64,000 nt of DNA. It comes from Rhizophagus irregularis (Eukaryota > Glomeromycota > Glomeromycetes > Glomerales > Glomeraceae). The notes under the pieces were generated by a model. The model saw only the letters and a list, made by a program, of their open reading frames with translations, ran no database searches and had not been told where the DNA came from. Below are positions 34,836 to 44,614 of the stretch, piece after piece. The stretch spans positions 3,100,001 through 3,164,000 of the forward strand of contig NC_089450.1 of the NCBI RefSeq assembly GCF_026210795.1, given 5' to 3'. A program made the position numbers and the translations under genes. How positions within the stretch are numbered: the first letter of the stretch is position 1; each line of letters opens with the position of its first letter.

Positions 34836-36657
34836 TTCGCAAATCAAATTTTGATATAAATATATTACTATAAATAACGGGAAGTCTCTAGTATATTTTG
34901 TAAATCATTGATTTTCACGTTAGTATAAACTGCGCTTTGTACTGTGGATATTGTAATGCCGGAATTTACCTAATAAATTATTAAATGTGGGCGCAGTACC
35001 ATATTAAAAAACCTCAAGCACATCCCTGATAAAAATATTAATAAACTTATTAATTTCCACGGTGTAACCGTCAAAAAAAGCCCAAGCACGTGATTCAATG
35101 AACGTGTGATTTCGTCACCAGAAATTCTTCAATCACGTGACAAATTTTACCGTAGTTTAGATATCATAGATATCATATTACCATTATAGAATCTAATCAA
35201 ATTTTCATTATAAGCTTCTGTTGTACTATCTCTAGCCACTTTTTTTATCAATTAATCTTCTTACAATGCTATCCAATTTACTAGAATCAGTTTATTTTTA
35301 TTATGTATAGTTAATCACTTAATCTATATATATTTTACTTTTCTAAACTTAAATATTATTCTTACCATATATTAATAAATAGTTTGCAGAATTATGATTT
35401 TTATAGAATTTTATGGTATTGTAGTTATTAAGTATTCTTTAGCTTAATAATCAAAAATTATCACTTTTTTAAAATTTAAAAATTACAAATTGAAATATAT
35501 AAGAAAAAAGATTTATTAATAATAATGATTCTCTGATAATGGAAATACAATTTTATGAATAAAATCAACAATAATTCACATTAAAAACTTTTATATTCAT
35601 TATTTTTTAATTGGTAAGTATTGAATTGTTTCTATCCCACCACCATTTCAAAAATCCTTTGTTATTTGAGAATATGGGAAAATAAATTTCTAATATTTTT
35701 AATATTTTTAATTTATGAACTCTTAAACGTGCATACTGTAGAAATGTGTAATCTCTTTCTAAAATATTAAACGTGACATCAAATTTTTGTAATTAACTGA
35801 GAAAAATTCTCAATAACAAAAATGCTATATTCTCTATAAATTTATTATGCATCTTTTAGCTTACATCTTTATAACAATTAATTGTTAAAATACTTCATTT
35901 TTGAAAAAAAAAAGAAACTGAATTTTGTATAAAATAGAATTGTATTTGTTGCAACTTGATAAGCAATTCACATATTATCATCAAACTATACATAAAATAA
36001 ATCATTTTTTTTTTAATTATATAAAATAGTAAAAAAAAATTTCCTGGATGAATTAGCTGTTTGATATTTTCCATTACTGTATAACTACCGAATTGACAAT
36101 ATTAATGTTACAAATTATATTTCTAAAAATAAAAGACCATTCACAAATAAAGATAACAACATGGTACAAGATTTCTGGAGAAACAAATTTATTGATTAAT
36201 TCTATAATTTTGTAACTGACCAAAAAACCTAAAAGCAAATAGGACAGTAATAGAATTATATTTAAATTCTTTCAATGCTATCAAGTCATCTATTAGATAT
36301 GGTTAAATCATATTTTAGCCATAAAATATATTTCAGGTGTAGAATTCCTAAAGTTACTCTTGCTTGAAAGATTTGATAAAATTGCAAGAAAATGTTATTC
36401 ACAAATTCATAAATGTTAATTAGATTTAGATAATGGATTTTTGGTTGGTTAAATTGAGTCCTGTTATTTGAAATTGATAGAAAGTAAAATTGATGACAAA
36501 AATAGCATTATAATATTTTAATTTAGATGGTAATACTAGAGTTAATGGACGGATGGTGGCACGAAATTTTACATATTTTCTACACATAAAAAATTTCCTG
36601 ATGAAACACTAACTTATTAAATATGCTCCTTAGTTATTGTTATTTAATCCATTGATT
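34836..36657. other. Intergenic with a possible coding relic
   Basis: On the minus strand near 35170-35250 the stretch KVARDSTTEAYNENLIRFYN reads open and may be a gene relic of unknown type. CACGTG sites lie at 35087 and 35134. The rest is AT-rich with no gene. Confidence 0.35.
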
Positions 36658-38508
36658 TCATTCAATATTATTTTCACCATCTTGATAAATTTCATTTAGT
36701 TCTAAAATAAATAAATACATAAATCAGAAAAAATTACAAATAAATGATAAACTTACCTGATTCATTTAATTGAACATCTAAACATTCTGAAACTATAAGT
36801 TTCATAAAATATTATTTGACCAATTAATAAGTATTAATACAATGATTTATAATAATGATAATTAAAAAGATACTTACTTGGATTCGTTGGTTGAATATCA
36901 CAATTAGCATCTAATCAGAAAAAAATAAAATAAAAAAATGGATTTTCATAACTAAAATAAGTAAATTAAATTACCTGAATTAAATTGAAAAGATGATAAA
37001 TCTGAAGAATTTACTGGTTTTGGAAGATTTTTAAAATTTAAAGCTCTACTAGTATAAATTGCTTGTGGATGTGTGGCGATGTTTTTGGATTTATCTTTGC
37101 TTTGTCTGTTTTCTCTGTTTTCGAAATTTTTCTTCCAATAATATTACATTTTTTTATCTGAAAATAAATTTCACTATTTTCATCATAAATAATCTCGTCA
37201 TTCCATTTTTTTAATATCTGATATAATTCTTTAGTGGTTGGTCTATTTTCTATTTCAGCATCCCAACATTTTATTATTAAATTTGCAAGTAATTTTGGTA
37301 CATCTTTAGAAATTTTTGGTCTGAATCCTTTACATATTTTAATAACTAAAAATTCATCATGAAGAATATTATTAAGTTGAATTTCTTCAGAAAGAAACTC
37401 ATTCATTATTATTCCAAAAGAGTAAATATCTGCTGATTTTGTATATTGATGACCACGTAAAATTTCTGGTGCCATATATGGTATTACTCCATAAATTCCT
37501 TTAACTAATTGCTTTTTATTTGCTGGTTGACACATTCCTAAATCACTTATATATGGATCATTATTATTAAATAATATATTGCCAGAGTGAAGATCTTTAT
37601 GAATATTTCCAGAATTGTGAACATCTAAAAGTCCTCAACTTTTGATCCATAGTCTATATAATTTTCAGATTTATTTATATAATTTCTCAAATCTCCTTTT
37701 TTACAATATTTCAAAACCATTATATACTCTTTAGTATTTGGATCCTGAGTTATTCCAAAACATCGAACAATATCATAAAGATAAATCTGAAGATGAGATT
37801 TAATCTAATTGATAAAAGGAAAATTTTTCAATGAATGAATGAAAGTAACAATATTAAATATAAGATAAAGTAAATTTAAATTACCTCATTAAAAAAATCT
37901 GAACTTATATCAGAAGAATTATTCAAACTTTTCAATGCATATTTGTAATTAACTACCCTATGCTATTTCTGATCTTCAATATTCCAATATTTAATATGAC
38001 CTTCAAGTCTTTCAGCAGAGTAAATTTTACTAAAACCACCTTCTGCCATATAAGTAATATTTTGAAAATTTTCATAAGGAATCCATTCAAGACAATTTCT
38101 ATAATATACAGTATTAAGTTGTGATTGTTGTATAAATTCATCAATATCTTTATTTCCACTAGTCCAATTTTTAAAGTTTTCCTTAAACCTTTTAGCATTA
38201 CAAGGTTGATACCATCTCCGTCCTGTACCAGGTTCATTACATTCTCCACATATTCCATACACTTGTTTTCTTTTTTCTAAATCATACATATAAACTATTT
38301 TTTCATCATCATCGTTTAATTCATTAGTTAAATTGGTAGTAGGAATTGTAGCATGATACTGTTGAATATCAAAAAATTATCATTTTTTAACCATATAAAT
38401 TCAACATTTCTCTAATTATTAATAATAATGTGAATTTATTTATATTACCTGATATTTATATTTCTTGGTATCAATATATTTCCATAAATTCTTTGGCCTT
38501 TCTTTCAT
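36658..38508 (-). pseudogene. Zinc-ribbon protein kinase, disabled paralogue of 30594-32588
   Basis: The exon plan copies the intact gene: 38508-38449, 38358-37885, 37786-36975, 36910-36878, 36792-36757 and 36701-36658. Three lesions are visible. In exon 2, QKW of the intact gene is QK-TAG here (near 37965), a nonsense change just before YALKS. In exon 3 a 22-base block is missing (near 37635, between GATCAAAAGTT and GAGGACTTTTAG), which shifts the frame ahead of HKDLHSGN. Near 37060-37130 a further indel puts the region before the C-terminal exons out of frame. Substitutions also hit motifs: GGFS for GGFG and SDLG for DFG. The acidic tail is much shorter. The zinc ribbon Cys residues are kept. 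The remaining identity is high, so loss of function is fairly recent. Confidence 0.85.
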
Positions 38509-38722
38509 ACTAATTAATTTGAATAATATCAGATATGAATTATAATTTTATATTTAATCTCAATTATATTATAATAGAAAAAAAAATATCAAAATGAACA
38601 ATTGGATGAAGAATAAAAATGTGGCAGAAATAAAAAAAAAACAGGAAAAAATAAAAGAGAAAAAGCAGTACCTATTTATTAATTAGATTTTATACACAAA
38701 TTTGTACTACCACTTAGTATTA

Positions 38723-38920
38723 CAGTCAGACCTCCATAATTGCACACCCCTTGGGACCATATGCATAATTTTCAAAATAGTGCATTTAAAGAGGGTGTGC
38801 ATTTATAGAGGTAAAATAATTAGAGATCATATAAGCTTGGGACCGAACCAGAGGGTGCATTTAGAGAGGGTATACATAGTGGGTGCAATTATGGAGAGTG
38901 CAATTATAGAGGTCTGACTG
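38723..38920. mobile_element. Tigger/pogo-like MITE (198 bp)
   Basis: Terminal inverted repeats begin CAGTCAGACCTCYATAATTG (23 bases per arm, one mismatch: 38723-38745 and 38898-38920) and are flanked by TA on both sides, the Tc1/mariner-pogo target. The inside repeats GTGCATTTA-AGAGGGT motifs. CAGT ends and TA target suggest mobilisation by a pogo/Tigger-type transposase; none is encoded in the window. Confidence 0.85.
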
Positions 38921-39684
38921 TATATAGCAATTTATAAAAAAATACTTTGACTCCGGGATCGACATGTGTAACAAGATAAAAATAGATAAAAATTGGTATC
39001 ACCATACCGCGTTTTTTTTAGCCAATAAAATTAATTTATTATACGCAAATATCTACACATTTTTATTGTTTCTATTGTTTTATTTCAAAAACAGCTGCCA
39101 AACTTTTGTAGAAACGATACCCTCGGCATTTTCACAAACTCCTATAATTTATAACTGATAGTTAATATCGAAGATTCAGGTCGGATACTTTGAAGGTAAC
39201 AGTTTGAATTATAATTCAATTATCAATTAAAGAATCCAACAGATAAAAGCACATTTTTTTTGAATGTAATCTTGTTTGAAAACGGGTTGAGTGGTATTCT
39301 GATACTTGATTGAGATTCTTTTTGGTTACATTATTATTTTTTTCTATAGAACACATCCACGTTATCACGGGTCACCTTTACTGTTACATTACACATATCA
39401 GGTTTGTCCTTTTCCCGTTCTTTACAATTTTCACTCCGGAATTATTAGATTCTCAGGCCAGAGAAAAGGATAATATGCCAGTTGTTGACGGTATTTATAA
39501 ACTGCATCTGTAAATAGTATCATTGACATAATTTTTTGCTTTTTTTATCCATAATAGTATTTAAGTGATATAAATTTGTGGAAATGGAAAGCTAATATAA
39601 AAGATTAATAAAAAAATATCAATTTTACAATGGTATACTTATTATTCCTGCCCACAACTCAAGATTGTTAATAGTGTACGGATA
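38921..39684. other. Intergenic, no supported gene
   Basis: Two plus-strand open frames (38964-39158, 39310-39513) have no start context, promoter or recognisable domain; I do not call them. Confidence 0.4.
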
Positions 39685-41507
39685 TCACCTCTGAGAAGAT
39701 AATATTACTTTAGATTGTTGCCCAGTTCGTCCAGCTCGCCCAATCTCTTGTATACATCTATCTTGAGATATTGGCAAAGTTGTGTGAATTATTAAGGTAA
39801 CATTATTTACGTTTATGTTCATACTAAAGGCTGAAGTTGCTATCATTTTATTTTAATGGCCCCATTCTTCCAATTTGTAGATAAAGCAGTTTGTTCCGTA
39901 CTTTTAAGTTTTCCATGATACATTCCTGTAGTATTTGAATTGAAAGATTTTTTAAGTGCTTTTGTCATATCATCGCACTCTCCAACTGTGCCTCCATAAA
40001 TAATTGCACGTCCCTCAAGATTATTTAGCAATTTAATTACTGTTTGAAACAGTTTTCCTTTTGTTTTTTGGCTTGGATCTGACTTCGAATTCAATTTATG
40101 GACGGTAAATAATTGAAGTTTCAATAATTTTCATATCGGGTCTTTCTAAAATTGATTTAATGACTTTGCATCAAATGGTGAGATAATGCCAGAATAGGAA
40201 TCGTTGGAAAGTCACGTTTTAAAATTCTTAGTTTCTTCCAGTATCTCTATTATGATTTTCAAACTATTTAATTAAATTATTAACATAATAATAAATGAAA
40301 TTTACCGAAATCCTTCATAGGAAACTATGCAATGTGCTTCATCTAAAACAAATTGAAGACCTCAAGTATTGTAAGCAATATGTAGTATAACACTAGCATA
40401 ACACGAAATTGTGAATTCGCTATATATTTTTCTGGTGTGACAAATAATATACATATCAATCCATTTGCAATTTCAGCAAAGATAGATCATTACCTGTACT
40501 AGGGGTTTTTGCGCTGAGGAAGCATACAACATTGCTGCTGGTTTTTCCATTCCTATCATTTTTTCTCTTTGCAAAATAAAGAATTAATAAAGATAAACTT
40601 GGTTCAACAAATTTCAACGTTGACTTTTACTCTAAGAAAAAAAATTAGTTTATTACTTACAAGTTACAACTTGATCATTCATTAAGACTTTTTGAGGAGT
40701 AAATACTACAGTTAATCATCATGATAGTACGCTTGCAACTGCATATATTAAACTCTTGCCACCACCAGTTTTTAATATAATCAGTGTATTTGACCCTATG
40801 AAAATGACATAATGTTTTCCCGTTGCTTTTCACGATATTCAAAAAAATCGGACCTATCTTGCTAGACTCCATACTTTCCGTACTTGATTTAGATGTTGAT
40901 TGTTCATGGTATTGCACATTTGGTATATGGTTTGATAAATTATGCTTCCTTAAATATCCACATAACGCACATAATCCATTAACATACTTTTTTTTGGAAA
41001 GATTAACAGGCTACGCATTTGAGAGATAATTGTAATAAATGGAGCAAAGGATAATTCAAATTTCAAATTTACTATTATTAAACTCTTCTTGAATTTGCAG
41101 ACCATATGGAATCAAATCCTATATAATTTAATAATTATTATATTTTAACAAATTCAAATTAGAATATAAATTATTACAATACCTGTGATCAAACCCTTTA
41201 ATGCTTTTTTTGATTGATAATTTTTTCTGCTTGTATTTTGTTATGCATCTTAATTGCTGGTATATTTACTTCTTTCTTTTGCTCCCTTTGTTTCCAGATA
41301 TTGAATAAAATTTTCTCATCTTGATCAGAAAAGCCAACCAAATTACCTGCAGTACGAACTGTACGTTGAAGTTTCACAAAACCATTATTATTATGAATAA
41401 CTGAAAGTGCATGACGAGCCCGATAAGATTTTGGATAATCTGTTTTCTTTCTGTATAATTTAATTTTACGCTATTAAAGGCTTCATTATAGCTAGTACAT
41501 ATTGCGT
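39685..41507 (-). pseudogene. RecQ-type DNA helicase, decayed
   Basis: Helicase blocks appear in order on the minus strand but in different frames. Upstream: KKTDYPKSYRARHALSV, FSDQDEKILFNIWKQREQK and a C2H2-like CALCGYLRKHNLSNH (about 40960). Motif I: NTLIILKTGGGKSLIYAV (about 40780). RecQ-like LFVTPEKYI (about 40450). Motif II: VLDEAHCIVSYEGFR (about 40340). Then GRAIIYGGTVGE, and motif VI: IQEIGRAGRTGQQ (about 39740), ending at TGA 39685. Stops and frameshifts separate the blocks, and part of the middle is missing. RecQ helicases unwind DNA in repair and recombination; this copy cannot make a full enzyme. A MITE (41508-41753) sits directly at the upstream end of the readable coding region. 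Confidence 0.8.
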
Positions 41508-41753
41508 CCTATAAAAAAGAATGTCCGGAAATTGTCATCAAAAATATCCGGAAAATAAAAAATGTCTGGAAAATTGCAATATTCCAGACACTTACTGGAC
41601 ACCAGGCTCGTGCCCTCCTAAACATTTTCTGGGTATTTTACGGAAATTCACAATATCTCAGCGTCCGGAATATTGCAATTTTCACATTTTTCAGGCACCT
41701 GGACATTTTCTGGACATTTTCGATGACAATTTCCGGACATTTTTTTTTATAGG
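41508..41753. mobile_element. PIF/Harbinger-type MITE, ATGTCCGGAAATT family, copy 2
   Basis: About 48 bases of inverted repeat: CCTATAAAAAAGAATGTCCG on the left and the reverse complement of CCTATAAAAAAAAATGTCCG on the right, both continuing AAATTGTCATC. It is the same family as 8010-8274 but with GTCATC in place of GTAGCT, so a subfamily. The outer C of each end and the target duplication have been lost or mutated. It lies at the 5' end of the helicase relic. Confidence 0.8.
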
Positions 41754-42178
41754 TAAAGAAACTCCATATTCATAATTTCTTTAAGTATATTTTTTCCAAA
41801 AAAAAAAGCCATACGTTGAAAAAAATATTAAGATTTTTAACGTATTGAATTTAGTGAATTTGATCGAGCCAATAATTGATTTGAATCATCAATCACGTGA
41901 TAGCTATCCAATTAGATAAATTACGTGTGATCAATTATTACGACAATTAAATTCAATAATTAAATTTTAAAATTTCAAACGTACGCAATTTATGAGATTT
42001 CCTTAGGTCAGATGTTTTGAGTAAATAACTTCATTAAATAATATTTAATAATATATTTAATATAATACAATGGATGATGCAAAATTCGAATTATTACATT
42101 TTTTTTATCTTGTTATTACTAATTGGTAAAAAATCATGTTAGACAATATAAGACAATATACATTCTATATTAGAGTTA

Positions 42179-42460
42179 GGCCGTTCCAATTTAATCTTTA
42201 GTTTAACGTCCTCCCCCCCCCCCCTATTTTTGAAAAATTCAAGGGTGATTTAAACATATATGTTTGATATGTTTAAATATGCTTAAAACACCCCCTCCTT
42301 TACTAAAATTTAATAGTACCGAGAATTTCCGATTTTACCGAAAATTTCCGAAATTTTTAATATGTTTAATTTTCATGTTTGTTTAAATTATTCCCTCCCC
42401 CCCCCCCTCAAAATTTTTGGCCAGAAAGGACGTTAAACTAATTATTAATTTGGAACGGCC
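42179..42460. mobile_element. MITE with GGCCGTTCC ends, TTA target and C-runs (282 bp)
   Basis: The left end GGCCGTTCCAATTTAATC... TTTAACGTCC faces the reverse complement of GGACGTTAAAC... TTTGGAACGGCC. Both sides are flanked by TTA (42176-42178 and 42461-42463), the PIF/Harbinger target. Just inside each arm is a run of about a dozen C on the same strand (near 42211 and 42395), striking in DNA this poor in GC. The centre has CCGAAAATTTCCGAAA. It has no coding capacity. Confidence 0.85.
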
Positions 42461-42690
42461 TTATAATTGATGTCTATTATGACTTACTTTTTTGTAAACA
42501 TATTCTCCAAATTAAAACTTTTCAAACTTGTTATTTAATAGTTGAATCGGGACTTAATAATAATTTTATTTATTATATGATTCATATTTAATATGTATAT
42601 AATTAATTGACTAAACACGAATAAAATAAAAAGAATGAAAAAAAGAATGAATAAAGACTTATATTCTTTAAGATAATTTAAATATAATAT

Positions 42691-44614
42691 TCAAATATCA
42701 AAATCAATTTCCTGTGAAATATATCCTATTTTTCAAATTAAAGAAATCAAGATTAAAATAATAAAATTATTTGTAAAATTATAAAATAATATTTGCTTAC
42801 TTTCATCATCAATATATTTTTTAGAATAATTTATATCAATGTCCAATTCAAATTCTTGCGTAATATAATCTAAATAAATGAAAATAAATAAATTTTATTA
42901 GGAATTAATACAAAGATACAAAAGTATTATTTTACCATTATCCTCAGTTTCAATTGATCTAATCTTTTTAATAAATTTATCTGAAAATATTTCATTTTAG
43001 TAAATATTGAATGTATTTGCACTTATATACTGTATAATTTTTGACTTTACCGTACCTCCATCAAAACAGTTTTTAGCTTGGTTATCTTCAAACTTCCTTT
43101 TACCTTTAAATATATAAAAATAATTCAATAAAAATAAATCTAAATAGTAATCAAATACGGTCTTACAATTTTCAATTCTGGCCGTTACTATAATTAGTTT
43201 GGGATAGTATCATATAGAACCAATTGTTTCATTATATTTACCAACTTCTGCAGTTATAGACTTGCCTCTTAAACTTCTTGTTGACATTGCAGATTGAATC
43301 ATACCACTTAAATGTCTACTCTTATAAATTGCACCTGGATTATTTGTTGCTACTGGCCCAATATCTGACGATTTTATAATTTTAGTTGGATTCATATTTT
43401 TGCCTTCAATATTGAATATTTCCTGCATTTTGTCTCTTAAAACAGTAGCTTTCGGTCTTTTATTTGGATCAGAATTCCAGCATTCTTTCATTAATTCAAT
43501 ATATCCTTCGGGTGCATTTGTAACAATTGGTGGTCTTAAACCATCACATATTTCAATTATAAGTTCTGTATCATGAATTCTATCCCAAAAAGGTCTTCTA
43601 CCTGTCATAAATTCCCACATAATCATCCCAAAACTGTATATATCTGAGGCTGTAGTATATTTTCGTCCTTGAAAAATCTCTGGCGCCATATAAGGAATAA
43701 TACCATATCTCTCATCATTATTTTCTGTATATTCAATTGCCGATTTACTTATTCCCAGATCACCTATATATGCAAGCATATCTTCAAGCAAGATATTTCC
43801 ACTATGTAAATCTCTATTAATAATATCTTTAAGAAAGATATTTCCACTATGTAAATCTCTATGAATAATATCTTTTACATGTATATAAAAAAGCCCTTGT
43901 GCTATTTCCCATAATCTTTTAGATTTTGTATGCCAATCAATATTATAAAATTCATTACTTAAATAATGTGACAAATCACCCGAACTATAATATGGCATAA
44001 TAATCATAACATCTTTGGTAATAGGATCTTGTGATATTCCTAAATAAGTACAGATGCAAGAAACGTCATTATTTGAAAAAATCTGATAAAATACCTTGAG
44101 CTAAAAAAAGAATAATTAGTTTACCATTGTCATTACATCCATTACATCGAAGATTAAAAATATTACATGTATCATACCTCATTCAGTTCCTTTGGTGTAA
44201 TGTTTTTAGAATTATTAAGATGTTTAAGAACAACTGAATAGTTCTTCTTACGAGCAATATTCCAATTACTAAAACTATAACCTACAATATCCCGCCAATT
44301 AATTGGACCATCAGTCCAAGTAGCTTTATAAACTTTACTAAATCCCCCTTCGGCAATAAATTCTATATTTTTGAATTGATCATAATGAATAACCTCCAGT
44401 TTCCCTCATCATCAACATAATTTCTCTGTGTATGTGTGATAAAATCATCGATAACTTTGTTTCCACTTGACTTAAACAGCATCTTTATTTTGTAGCATAT
44501 GTGGCAAATCTGGTGACTTTCATCTAAAGTTCTTCTTTTTCTCTTACACTCATTACATTTTTTATATATATATTTATTGCGTTGAGCAATTAGCGCCGGT
44601 TGATTTAAATACAT
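42691..44614 (-). CDS. Zinc-ribbon protein kinase with duplicated catalytic loop, one-base frameshift
   Basis: Exons on the minus strand: 44614-44178, 44100-43242, 43103-43056, 42980-42936, 42869-42801 and 42725-42691, totalling 1,493 bases, one short of 498 codons. The N terminus has a CxxC-x13-CxxC ribbon (Cys20, 23, 37, 40). The kinase domain has AEGGFSKVYK, HRDLHSGN (226-233), a second NRDLHSGN (241-248), GDLG (259-262) as the DFG equivalent, and MAPE. The HRD loop is present twice because 45 bases are duplicated in tandem. The frame breaks near 44392, where GGAAACTGGAGG needs one more base to continue into VIHYDQFKNIEF. The four short last exons encode KRKFEDNQ and end YISQEIDFDI; their phases all agree, so splicing there is well supported. 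The frame can also run on to a TGA at 43210 if exon 2 is not spliced. Active kinase output is doubtful. Confidence 0.85.
43786..43875 (-). repeat. 45-bp tandem duplication inside the kinase
   Basis: Units 43875-43831 and 43830-43786 each encode KDII(H/N)RDLHSGNI(F/L)L. They differ at two bases, changing His to Asn and Phe to Leu in the second unit. The length is a multiple of three, so frame is kept. Confidence 0.95.

Noticed and set aside
38702-38917. 71-codon open frame
   Set aside because: It lies inside the Tigger-like MITE and reads its terminal repeats.
39310-39513. 67-codon plus-strand frame ending PVVDGIYKLHL
   Set aside because: The end looks protein-like but there is no start context, splice partner or domain, so I left it uncalled.
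43210-43241. Stop at 43210 as the natural end of the kinase
   Set aside because: A GTAAAT donor at 43241 and four downstream exons with agreeing phases give a better C terminus; the unspliced end is kept only as an alternative.
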